Shown here piece by piece: positions 19,036-26,657 of a DNA stretch of 64,000 bases. A model generated the notes under the pieces. The model was not told where the DNA came from, did no database searches, and saw only the letters and a program-made list of their open reading frames with translations. Made by a program: the position numbers and the translations under genes. This DNA comes from Aequorivita vladivostokensis (GTDB lineage: Bacteria > Bacteroidota > Bacteroidia > Flavobacteriales > Flavobacteriaceae), in contig NZ_JSVU01000002.1 of NCBI RefSeq assembly GCF_000952855.1, forward strand, positions 372,001 to 436,000. Direction: 5' to 3'. How positions within the stretch are numbered: the first letter of the stretch is position 1; each line of letters starts with the position of its first letter.

Positions 19036-20316
19036 ATGCCCATAACAGCAAACGACCCCAAACGAAAAACCTGGCTGGATACTGCGCCAGACACAGATTT
19101 TCCAATACAAAACATTCCCTTCGGCGTTTTTTTAACGCGCGACGACATTATTACCATCGGAACCCGCATTGGCGATTATGCCATTGACCTTGGCGCACTG
19201 CACCAATTGGGGTATTTCAAAGGAATTGACCTTACCGATGATATCTTTCTGCAAGATACCTTGAACGATTTTATTAGCGACGGAAGAAAAACCTGGCGTT
19301 TGGTACGCAACCGGATTGCGGAAATTTTTGATGCCGAAAATCCAAAACTTCGCGATAACAAAGACCATCGACAGCACATCCTTTTCACGATGGATGAGGT
19401 GGAAATGCAGCTTCCCGTGCAAGTTGGCGATTATACCGATTTTTACTCCAGTAAGGAACACGCCACGAATGTAGGAACTATGTTCCGCGGAAAAGAGAAC
19501 GCGTTGATGCCAAACTGGCTTCACATTCCCGTGGGATATCACGGAAGAAGTTCTTCCATAATCCCAAGTGGGATAAACGCTCGCAGACCTTGGGGACAAA
19601 CCATGCCCGAGGGCGCGACTGAACCCGTTTTTGGTCCTTCAAAATTGGTTGATTTTGAATTGGAGATGGCTTTTATCACCACAGATGCAAACGCCTTGGG
19701 CGAACCCATTCCGGTGAACGAAGCCGAGGAATACATCTTCGGATTGGTGCTTTTCAACGATTGGAGCGCGCGCGATATCCAAAAATGGGAATATGTGCCG
19801 CTTGGTCCTTTCCTGGCTAAGAATTTTGCCTCATCCATTTCACCGTGGATTGTAACCTTGGATGCTTTGCAACCCTTCAAAGTGGAAGGCCCAAAACCTG
19901 AAATGGAGCAACTGCCCTATCTTCAGTATAAAGGAAAGAAAAGCTACGATATAAATCTTGAAGTTTATATTGCTCCCGAAAATGGAAAAGAAACCAAAGT
20001 TGCTGGTTCCAACTTTAAATATATGTACTGGAATATGAGCCAGCAATTGGCGCACCATACCATTAACGGCTGTAACGTAAACAGTGGCGATATGATGGGA
20101 AGCGGAACAATTTCAGGTCCAACGCCAGATAGTTATGGCTCTATGCTAGAACTTACTTGGCGCGGGGAAAAGCCTATTAAACTTTCCGATGGGTCAGAAC
20201 GTAAATTTATAAACGATAATGATACCGTTATCTTAAAAGGTTTCTGTAAAAACGAAAACGTGCGGATTGGCTTTGGGGAATGTAGGACGAAACTGCTCCC
20301 GGCAATAAAGCTGTAG
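19036..20316 (+). CDS. fahA: Fumarylacetoacetase
   Basis: The last enzyme of tyrosine and phenylalanine breakdown; it splits fumarylacetoacetate into fumarate and acetoacetate. The protein has 426 residues, the usual length. Family motifs are VGDYTDFYSSKEHATNVG (metal and active-site region), NWLHIPVGYHGRSSSI, FELEMAFI, FNDWSARDIQKWEYVPLGPF and GDMMGSGTISGP. The other genes of the pathway are not in the window, so it is probably transcribed alone. A strong inverted repeat that can act as a terminator follows. Confidence 0.97.
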   Translation: MPITANDPKRKTWLDTAPDTDFPIQNIPFGVFLTRDDIITIGTRIGDYAIDLGALHQLGYFKGIDLTDDIFLQDTLNDFISDGRKTWRLVRNRIAEIFDAENPKLRDNKDHRQHILFTMDEVEMQLPVQVGDYTDFYSSKEHATNVGTMFRGKENALMPNWLHIPVGYHGRSSSIIPSGINARRPWGQTMPEGATEPVFGPSKLVDFELEMAFITTDANALGEPIPVNEAEEYIFGLVLFNDWSARDIQKWEYVPLGPFLAKNFASSISPWIVTLDALQPFKVEGPKPEMEQLPYLQYKGKKSYDINLEVYIAPENGKETKVAGSNFKYMYWNMSQQLAHHTINGCNVNSGDMMGSGTISGPTPDSYGSMLELTWRGEKPIKLSDGSERKFINDNDTVILKGFCKNENVRIGFGECRTKLLPAIKL

Positions 20317-20337
20317 TCTTTTTATAATATGGAATTT

Positions 20338-20400
20338 AAAAACCACGAATACACGAATAATTAGGCATTAAAAAAATTCGTGTATTCGTGGTTTATTTTT
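20338..20400 (+). repeat. Inverted 'CACGAAT' repeat, probably also a terminator
   Basis: Two perfectly complementary 19-base arms (20340-20358 and 20376-20394) made of ACCACGAAT and ACACGAAT units, followed by a T-rich stretch. It belongs to the same class of low-complexity dispersed repeats as those at 17381, 29960, 33481 and 61968. Confidence 0.75.
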
Positions 20401-20484
20401 CGCCCAATAATCTTCTTCAAAGTTATACAAGATAAATTGGCACTACTATTGTAATTTAGCCTTCATAACCAAATCAATTTCGGT

Positions 20485-21666
20485 ATGAAGGCTTTTTACT
20501 TACTCCTATTTACTGCATTTTTCAGCATTTCCTGCAATAGCGTTAAACGTACCCAAAAGTTTGTTGCCCGAGGCGATTATGACCAAGCCATTGAGCTTGC
20601 CGTAAAAAAGCTTCAAAAAGATAAGGGCGCAAAAGAATATGAACCGCACATCCGTCTTTTGGAAGAGGCTTATTTAAAGGCCAAGGAGGATGATACGCGC
20701 CATATTTCTTTTCTGAAAAAGGAAAACAACCCTGCCGCCGCAAAGGAAATTTATTACACCTATCTCGATCTGCAGGCGCGTCAAGATCTGATCCGGCCTT
20801 TGCTTCCGCTTTACAGCAACGAAATGGGCAGAAAGGCGAATTTCGTGTTTTCAGATTATAGCAATGACCTGTTGGCGGCCAAGGATGCGTATGTAAAGGC
20901 GTTATACCATGAGGCCATCGTTTATATGCAGCGCAACACGAAAAAAGATTACCGAAGCGCTTTTAATGTTTTATGCGAACTAGATGAAGTGCAACCCAAT
21001 TACCGCGATGTGCACCAACTTAAGGAAGACGCACATTTCCGGGGCACCGATTTCGTATTCGTAACGATAAACAACCACACCGGGCAGTTTATCCCTATTC
21101 GCCTTGAGCGCGATCTGCTTGATTTCAACACCTACGGATTGGATGATTTTTGGACCGAATATCACGGACAACGAGCGAACGATATCAATTATGACCTGGG
21201 CGTTGACTTAAATTTTCAGACCATCCAAATTTCACCTGAACGAATTTCGGATAGACAATATACCCGAACTCAGCACATTAAGGATGGCTTTGAATATCGC
21301 CGTGACCGTAAGGGAAATATTGTGCGTGACAGTCTGGGCAACCCAATTAAAATTGATAAGTTTATTAATGTTTCGGCACAGGTTACCATCATCACCCAGC
21401 AAAAAAGTGTATTTGTGGGCGGCACCGTGGTTTATAGGGATTTGAACAGAAGGCGGCAATTAAACAGTTTTCCAATTTCCTCGGAATTTGTTTTTGAAAA
21501 TGTCTTTGCAAAATATCGCGGCGATGAACGCGCCCTGACCGCCGAGGACCGAAGACTGCTGAACAATTACTTTATACCCTTTCCGAACAACGAACAAATG
21601 GTCTTTGATGCCGGAACGGATATAAAGGAACGGTTTAAGGAGATTTTGAGGGATAATTCCTTTTAA
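20485..21666 (+). CDS. Lipoprotein of unknown function with TPR-like helices
   Basis: A predicted envelope lipoprotein of 393 residues (ISC, Cys17). The first 170 residues are helical with TPR-like repeats (KFVARGDYDQAIELAVKKL, YVKALYHEAIVYMQ, AFNVLCELDEVQPNYRDV). The second half is beta-rich (TDFVFVTINNHTGQFIPIRL, NVSAQVTIITQQKSVFVGG). I have no named family for it, although the layout suggests a component of an envelope complex. It converges with ytxJ, with 3 bases between the two stop codons. Confidence 0.8.
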   Translation: MKAFYLLLFTAFFSISCNSVKRTQKFVARGDYDQAIELAVKKLQKDKGAKEYEPHIRLLEEAYLKAKEDDTRHISFLKKENNPAAAKEIYYTYLDLQARQDLIRPLLPLYSNEMGRKANFVFSDYSNDLLAAKDAYVKALYHEAIVYMQRNTKKDYRSAFNVLCELDEVQPNYRDVHQLKEDAHFRGTDFVFVTINNHTGQFIPIRLERDLLDFNTYGLDDFWTEYHGQRANDINYDLGVDLNFQTIQISPERISDRQYTRTQHIKDGFEYRRDRKGNIVRDSLGNPIKIDKFINVSAQVTIITQQKSVFVGGTVVYRDLNRRRQLNSFPISSEFVFENVFAKYRGDERALTAEDRRLLNNYFIPFPNNEQMVFDAGTDIKERFKEILRDNSF

Positions 21667-21669
21667 AAA

Positions 21670-22062
21670 TCAAACAAACCGCTCCAAATGCGAAGCCTCG
21701 ATAGCATGGTGCGAATCGTGGTGTACCACTTCCCCATTCTTAATAACAAGCATTTGTGGGCTTTCGTGATGAACCTTAAAACGCATTGCTATTTCATTTG
21801 AAATCTCCCGGTTTTGCAAGAGGTCTAAATAATACAGTTTTAATTGCTCGTCGGTAAGTTTGTAGTTTTTCTCAAACAGTTTTAAAACGCCTCGGCTAAT
21901 CCCGCAACGGGTGGAGTGTTTAAAAATAGCGACAGGTTTGATTTTGGATTCCTCCACTAGTTCATCCAATTGTTCCATAGTGCCCAAAACGTGCCACGGT
22001 ACTTCTACTATTTCTTCTTTCGCAAGGTCTCTCGGCGACTTAAATTTATCAAAAAATCCCAT
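21670..22062 (-). CDS. ytxJ: Bacillithiol system redox protein YtxJ
   Basis: A 130-residue thioredoxin-fold protein with a single active-site cysteine in the family motif FKHSTRCGISRGVLKLFE, followed by YYLDLLQNREISNEIA and VHHESPQMLVI, as in YtxJ proteins (monothiol bacilliredoxins). It is thought to remove bacillithiol from oxidised proteins, which suggests that this organism makes bacillithiol. A TAGTTTTG element lies at 22088-22095 on the minus strand, 25 bases from the start. Confidence 0.9.
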   Translation of the reverse strand: MGFFDKFKSPRDLAKEEIVEVPWHVLGTMEQLDELVEESKIKPVAIFKHSTRCGISRGVLKLFEKNYKLTDEQLKLYYLDLLQNREISNEIAMRFKVHHESPQMLVIKNGEVVHHDSHHAIEASHLERFV

Positions 22063-22156
22063 AAATTATTTTTGTTTTTTAGTTATTCAAAACTACGAGT
22101 TTCAGCGTAGTATTTTCTAAAAGAAATGATAAAGTCCCCACTGTTAAAGCCGTCAT

Positions 22157-22190
22157 AATGTCTGTTAAATCAAAGAATTTAGCAGACATT
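22157..22190. promoter_or_regulatory. Imperfect inverted repeat upstream of clpB
   Basis: AATGTCTG at 22157-22164 is repeated inverted as CAGACATT at 22183-22190, and the inner bases also pair in part (13 of 15). Its right end touches the -33 element of the clpB promoter, so it is well placed to be an operator. It is not the CIRCE sequence. Confidence 0.4.
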
Positions 22191-22221
22191 TTGTCTTAAT
22201 TTTAGCGTGGCTTTATATTTG
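22190..22221 (+). promoter_or_regulatory. Promoter of clpB
   Basis: TTTG (22190-22193), 20 bases, then TATATTTG (22214-22221): a full match to the Bacteroidetes primary sigma consensus TTTG-N19/20-TAnnTTTG. The predicted leader is about 100 bases long. Confidence 0.7.
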
Positions 22222-22263
22222 AAAATACCTTTTTGAAATAAAATAATATGTCAGACCAAGCGC

Positions 22264-22281
22264 ATCCGATAGCTATCGGAT
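22264..22281. repeat. Perfect 18-base palindrome in the clpB leader
   Basis: ATCCGATAGCTATCGGAT is a perfect palindrome between the predicted transcription start and the clpB start codon. It may fold in the mRNA or bind a dimeric protein. I recall similar CCGATAGCTATCGG sequences as frequent intergenic words in related genomes. Confidence 0.6.
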
Positions 22282-22327
22282 CCAAGCCATTTCAAATAAA
22301 AAATAACAATAGATAATAAGCAATAAA

Positions 22328-24928
22328 ATGAACTTTAACAACTTTACAATAAAAAGCCAAGAGGCCATACAGCAGGCGCAGCAGATTGCGCAGGGCTACG
22401 GCCACCAGCAGATTGAGAACGAACACCTCCTCAAAGCTATTTTTGACGTGGATGAAAACGTGGCACCTTTCATCTTAAAAAAACTTAACGTAAACCTTGT
22501 TACCCTAAAACAAATCTTGGACAAGCAATTGGAAAGCTTTCCAAAGGTTTCCGGCGGCGATATTATGCTTTCCCGCGAAGCGAACAAAACGGTCATCGAA
22601 GCCAGCAATATTGCAAAAAAGATGGGCGATGAATATGTTTCCATAGAACATCTTTTATTGGCGATTCTAAACTCAAAAAGCAGCATTGCACAGAGCCTGA
22701 AAGACCAAGGCGTAACCGAAAAGGGAATGAAAGCCGCGATTGACGAACTCCGCGGGGGTGAAAAGGTAACCTCCCAAAGTGCCGAGGAAACTTATAATTC
22801 TTTAAATAAATACGCCAAAAACCTCAACCAACTTGCCCGCGACGGCAAGCTGGACCCCGTTATTGGCCGTGATGAGGAAATACGAAGAATTCTTCAAATC
22901 CTTTCGCGAAGAACCAAAAACAACCCGATGCTTGTGGGCGAGCCCGGTACAGGAAAAACCGCCATTGCGGAAGGTTTGGCGCATAGAATTGTTGATGGCG
23001 ACGTGCCCGAGAACCTAAAATCAAAAGAGATTTATTCTTTGGATATGGGCGCGCTGATTGCAGGAGCGAAATACAAAGGTGAATTTGAAGAGCGTCTAAA
23101 AGCCGTTATCAAGGAAGTAACTTCCAGTGAAGGCGATATCGTACTTTTCATTGACGAAATCCATACCCTCGTTGGCGCTGGTGGCGGACAGGGTGCCATG
23201 GACGCCGCGAATATTTTGAAGCCCGCCCTTGCGCGTGGCGAATTGCGCGCCATTGGAGCAACGACATTGGATGAATATCAAAAATATTTCGAAAAGGACA
23301 AAGCTTTGGAACGCCGTTTCCAAAAAGTGGTTGTTGACGAGCCCGATACGGAAAGTGCCATTTCAATTCTTCGAGGAATTAAGGAAAAATACGAGACCCA
23401 CCACAAAGTGCGTATTAAGGATGAGGCAATTATTGCTGCCGTTGAACTTTCGGAAAGATATATTACCAACCGTTTTCTTCCCGATAAGGCTATTGACCTT
23501 ATGGACGAAGCCGCAAGTAAACTTCGAATGGAAATAAATTCAAAACCCGAGGAACTTGACGTTTTGGACAGAAAAATTATGCAGCTTGAAATTGAAATTG
23601 AAGCCATAAAACGGGAAAAGGACGAAACCAAGCTGAAATCGCTCAATGCCGAACTTGCCAATCTTAAGGAAGAACGCAACGAACTTAACGCGCGATGGCA
23701 GAGTGAAAAAGAGGTGGTTGACAATGTGCAGAACCTCAAAACACAAATTGAGGAATACAAGTTGGAAGCCGAGCGTGCCGAACGGGAAGGCGATTTTGGA
23801 AAAGTTGCGGAGCTCCGTTACGGAAAAATCAAGGAAGCTCAGGAAGAACTCAATAAATTGGAAGCACAATTGGCCGAAAAACAAGACGGCACTTCCATGA
23901 TAAAGGAGGAAGTAACCCGCGAGGACATTGCCGAAGTAGTAGCAAAATGGACGGGAATACCTGTTACCAAAATGCTGCAGAGCGACCGCGAAAAGCTATT
24001 GAAGCTCGAAGACCATTTGCACAAACGTGTGGTGGGCCAAAACGAAGCCATAGAAGCGGTTAGCGACGCCATTCGCCGTAGCCGTGCAGGGTTGCAGGAT
24101 GAAAAGAAACCCATAGGCAGCTTCCTATTCCTGGGAACTACTGGGGTGGGTAAAACCGAGCTTGCAAAGGCATTGGCCGAATATCTCTTTGACGATGAAA
24201 ACGCAATGACCCGAATAGATATGAGCGAATACCAGGAACGCCACAGCGTGAGCCGCTTGGTAGGTGCGCCTCCCGGATATGTGGGTTACGAGGAAGGCGG
24301 ACAACTCACCGAGGCCGTGCGCCGCAAACCCTATAGCGTGGTTTTGCTTGATGAAATTGAAAAAGCGCACCCAGATACTTTCAATATTTTATTGCAGGTG
24401 TTGGATGAAGGAAGACTAACTGATAACAAAGGCCGTTTAGCAGATTTCAAAAACACGATTATTATTATGACCAGCAATATGGGCAGCGATATAATCCAAG
24501 AGCGCTTTGAGACTGTAAAAGATCCCGAGACCGCAATGGAAGCAGCCAAAATAGAAGTGCTGGCGCTTTTAAAGCAGACCGTGCGCCCAGAGTTTTTGAA
24601 CCGTATTGACGACATCATCATGTTTACCCCGCTTTCAAAAAGCGATATTCAGCAGATTGTAAAGCTACAGTTGAAAGGCGTTTCCAAAATGCTTTTGAAA
24701 CAGAACATCGTGCTGGATGCCACACCGGAAGCCATTAAGTACCTTTCGGAAAAAGGATTTGATCCGCAGTTTGGCGCAAGACCTGTAAAAAGGGTAATTC
24801 AGCGGGAAGTGCTGAACGAGCTAAGTAAGGAAATCCTCGCCGGAAAAATAACCACTGACAGTATAATCTTGCTCGATAGCTTTGATGACTCACTGGTATT
24901 TAGAAACCAAGAGAATTTAGTTGAATAG
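22328..24928 (+). CDS. clpB: ATP-dependent disaggregase ClpB
   Basis: A hexameric AAA+ chaperone of 866 residues that works with DnaK to extract polypeptides from aggregates. Order of domains: Clp-N repeats (residues 1-145), first AAA domain with Walker [10 protein letters not shown] and Walker [11 protein letters not shown], the coiled-coil M domain (about 410-530, rich in Glu and Lys), second AAA domain with Walker [10 protein letters not shown] and [13 protein letters not shown], and the C-terminal D2 small domain ([15 protein letters not shown]). The M domain and the absence of an IGF loop separate it from ClpA and ClpC. A consensus promoter, an inverted repeat and a palindrome precede it; a terminator follows. 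Confidence 0.98.
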   Translation: MNFNNFTIKSQEAIQQAQQIAQGYGHQQIENEHLLKAIFDVDENVAPFILKKLNVNLVTLKQILDKQLESFPKVSGGDIMLSREANKTVIEASNIAKKMGDEYVSIEHLLLAILNSKSSIAQSLKDQGVTEKGMKAAIDELRGGEKVTSQSAEETYNSLNKYAKNLNQLARDGKLDPVIGRDEEIRRILQILSRRTKNNPMLVGEPGTGKTAIAEGLAHRIVDGDVPENLKSKEIYSLDMGALIAGAKYKGEFEERLKAVIKEVTSSEGDIVLFIDEIHTLVGAGGGQGAMDAANILKPALARGELRAIGATTLDEYQKYFEKDKALERRFQKVVVDEPDTESAISILRGIKEKYETHHKVRIKDEAIIAAVELSERYITNRFLPDKAIDLMDEAASKLRMEINSKPEELDVLDRKIMQLEIEIEAIKREKDETKLKSLNAELANLKEERNELNARWQSEKEVVDNVQNLKTQIEEYKLEAERAEREGDFGKVAELRYGKIKEAQEELNKLEAQLAEKQDGTSMIKEEVTREDIAEVVAKWTGIPVTKMLQSDREKLLKLEDHLHKRVVGQNEAIEAVSDAIRRSRAGLQDEKKPIGSFLFLGTTGVGKTELAKALAEYLFDDENAMTRIDMSEYQERHSVSRLVGAPPGYVGYEEGGQLTEAVRRKPYSVVLLDEIEKAHPDTFNILLQVLDEGRLTDNKGRLADFKNTIIIMTSNMGSDIIQERFETVKDPETAMEAAKIEVLALLKQTVRPEFLNRIDDIIMFTPLSKSDIQQIVKLQLKGVSKMLLKQNIVLDATPEAIKYLSEKGFDPQFGARPVKRVIQREVLNELSKEILAGKITTDSIILLDSFDDSLVFRNQENLVE

Positions 24929-24951
24929 ATTGGATTAATTAGTCAATTTGA

Positions 24952-24981
24952 AAAACCCTCAAGAATTTACTTGGGGGTTTT
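24952..24981 (+). terminator. Hairpin terminator of clpB
   Basis: Twelve-base arms (24952-24963 and 24970-24981) with one wobble pair and a short loop; the 3' arm ends in TTTT. Confidence 0.7.
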
Positions 24982-25016
24982 GTGTATCTCTAATTCATTA
25001 ATAGCCGCATTAGGCC

Positions 25017-25062
25017 AAAAAAAGACCCCTTAAAATTTCAATGTTTGAAATTTTAAGGGGTC
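25017..25062 (-). terminator. Hairpin terminator of csbD
   Basis: Two perfectly complementary 18-base arms (25024-25041 and 25045-25062) with a 3-base loop. On the minus strand the hairpin follows csbD and is followed by a run of seven T. Confidence 0.85.
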
Positions 25063-25101
25063 CGGCTTCAAATAAAGCGGTAACTAAAGTTTAGTTTAAA
25101 A

Positions 25102-25287
25102 CTACCACTTGTCAATCTGTTCCTTCAATTTTTCTTTGGATTCACCTGTTTTCTCTTGAAGGCGACCAAGCAATTCGTCCGATTTTCCTTCGGCATACTT
25201 TAGGTCATCATCGGTAAGGTCTGCGTATTTCTGCTTAAATTTACCTTTTACTTGGTTCCATTTTCCTTTAAACTGATCTTCGTTCAT
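25102..25287 (-). CDS. CsbD family stress protein
   Basis: A 61-residue, highly charged cytoplasmic protein with the CsbD-family pattern (FKGKWNQVKGKFKQKYADLT, then DELLGRLQEKTGESKEKL). CsbD-like proteins are induced by general stress in several bacteria, but their molecular role is unknown. Its location next to clpB, with the two genes convergent, fits a stress neighbourhood but does not prove common control. Confidence 0.92.
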   Translation of the reverse strand: MNEDQFKGKWNQVKGKFKQKYADLTDDDLKYAEGKSDELLGRLQEKTGESKEKLKEQIDKW

Positions 25288-25397
25288 AGCTTTTTTGTTT
25301 TAAGTTAAATTAATTTTTCTTTTTCGTTTTATAAAATTACAACAGGAACCCGCCCATTTCTAATAATGAAATATTAAAGATTCCACAGTTTTAGTTA

Positions 25398-25405
25398 TAA
25401 CTTTG
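25398..25405 (+). promoter_or_regulatory. Possible promoter -7 element of the histidine phosphatase gene
   Basis: TAACTTTG matches TAnnTTTG and lies 40 bases before the start codon. No -33 element was found at the usual distance. Confidence 0.3.
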
Positions 25406-25445
25406 CCAATGAATCTTAAAAAGTGTTATTTAATAAGCAAAACCT

Positions 25446-25985
25446 ATGAAGCATTTCATTTTAGTATTGACACTATTGCCACTCTTCACCTTTTGCGGAC
25501 AACAAAAAGAAAAAGAATCTGAGAGCGGCAATGAATCTGCTGCCTCCAATTACAGCGCAACTTATTATTTAATCCGCCACGCCGAAAAAGTACGTACCGA
25601 CCCAAAAGACCCCGACCCTGCCCTGAACATTGACGGGATGATGCGCGCCAAGCGTTGGGCTGCCTATTTTGAACCCATCAAGCTTGATGAAATCTACATA
25701 ACAAAATACATCCGTACCAAGCAGACCATTTCGTTCATAGCACAGCAGAAGCAGATTTCGCCAAAGCGCTATGACCCGAACACAATCTATTCCGAGGAAT
25801 TTTTAAAGGAAACCAACGGAAAGACCGTGCTCATCGCCGGCCATAGCAACACCACCCCGCAGTTGGTGAACCAATTAATAGGCGAAGACAGGTTTGAGGA
25901 TATGGACGATAGTGATAATTCCACACTTTTTAAGGTAACGATAGATGGTCCCGATAAAAAGGTTGAAACGATTATCGTTGAGTAG
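25446..25985 (+). CDS. Histidine phosphatase superfamily protein, exported
   Basis: A 179-residue protein of the phosphoglycerate-mutase/histidine phosphatase superfamily. The catalytic RHG-type motif is YLIRHAEKV, with the phospho-accepting His, and the second His is in LIAGHSNTT. The conserved Arg after YITKYIRTKQT is also present. Its N-terminus is a signal sequence with Cys17 (LFTFC), but Phe before the Cys makes this a non-standard lipobox, so it is either a lipoprotein or a secreted protein. The substrate is unknown. Confidence 0.88.
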   Translation: MKHFILVLTLLPLFTFCGQQKEKESESGNESAASNYSATYYLIRHAEKVRTDPKDPDPALNIDGMMRAKRWAAYFEPIKLDEIYITKYIRTKQTISFIAQQKQISPKRYDPNTIYSEEFLKETNGKTVLIAGHSNTTPQLVNQLIGEDRFEDMDDSDNSTLFKVTIDGPDKKVETIIVE

Positions 25986-26003
25986 TGAGTGGTGAGTGAC
26001 AAT

Positions 26004-26052
26004 ATTCTTTATTCTTTATTCTTTATTCTTTATTCTTTATTCTTTATTCTTT
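26004..26052. repeat. Seven perfect copies of a 7-base unit
   Basis: Seven tandem copies of ATTCTTT without a mismatch, lying between the histidine phosphatase and smpB genes. A copy-number change here would alter the spacing upstream of smpB. Confidence 0.95.
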
Positions 26053-26102
26053 AATCCGTACACATTATTGTTTATTCATTATTAATTCTGCATTATTCAA
26101 TC

Positions 26103-26110
26103 TATTTTTG
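26103..26110 (+). promoter_or_regulatory. Promoter -7 element directly in front of smpB
   Basis: TATTTTTG matches TAnnTTTG and ends 5 bases before the smpB ATG, so transcription from it would begin at or near the A of the start codon (leaderless mRNA). No -33 TTTG was found at the usual distance. Confidence 0.35.
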
Positions 26111-26115
26111 CAGCT

Positions 26116-26580
26116 ATGGCAATTCAGAAAAACGTAAAAATAAAAAACCGAAAGGCGAGGTTTGAGTATGAAATTCTCGATACCTACACCGCCGGCATCG
26201 TCTTGCGGGGCACCGAAATTAAGGCCATTCGTGAAGGCAAGGCGTCCATAGCTGAAAGTTTTTGTGAATTTAGCAATGGAGAGCTCTTCGTGATTAATAT
26301 GACCGTGCAGGAATACAGCCACGCCACGCACTACAATCATTCCCCAAAAAGCGAGCGCAAACTTCTTTTAAACCGCAGCGAGCTAAAAAAACTTGAAAAG
26401 GAAGTAAGAAACAGCGGACTTACCATAATCCCGCTTGTACTTTTTACCAATAGCAAAGGCTTGGCAAAAATGGACATAGCGCTTGCAAAAGGTAAAAAGG
26501 AGTACGACAAGCGCGAAACCATCAAGGAACGCGACACCAAAAAGCAGCTTAGCCGTATCAAAAAAGCTTTTAATAATTAA
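26116..26580 (+). CDS. smpB: SsrA-binding protein SmpB
   Basis: The 154-residue partner of tmRNA, needed to rescue stalled ribosomes by trans-translation. All family hallmarks are visible: KNRKARFEYEILDTYTAGIV, LRGTEIKAIREGKASIAESF, HATHYNHSPKSERKLLL and the basic C-terminal tail starting at KGKKEYDKRETIKERD, which inserts in the decoding centre. The tmRNA gene itself is not in the window. Confidence 0.98.
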   Translation: MAIQKNVKIKNRKARFEYEILDTYTAGIVLRGTEIKAIREGKASIAESFCEFSNGELFVINMTVQEYSHATHYNHSPKSERKLLLNRSELKKLEKEVRNSGLTIIPLVLFTNSKGLAKMDIALAKGKKEYDKRETIKERDTKKQLSRIKKAFNN

Positions 26581-26657
26581 TTCATAAAAATTTTACTGGC
26601 AGATAAGGTTTTGGTATTTTGGTTGGGAAATAACCAAAAGCAGTCCTTCTTTCCTTT

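Noticed and set aside
26617-26639. Hairpin after smpB as a terminator
   Set aside because: The 8-base arms are not followed by a T run on the plus strand.
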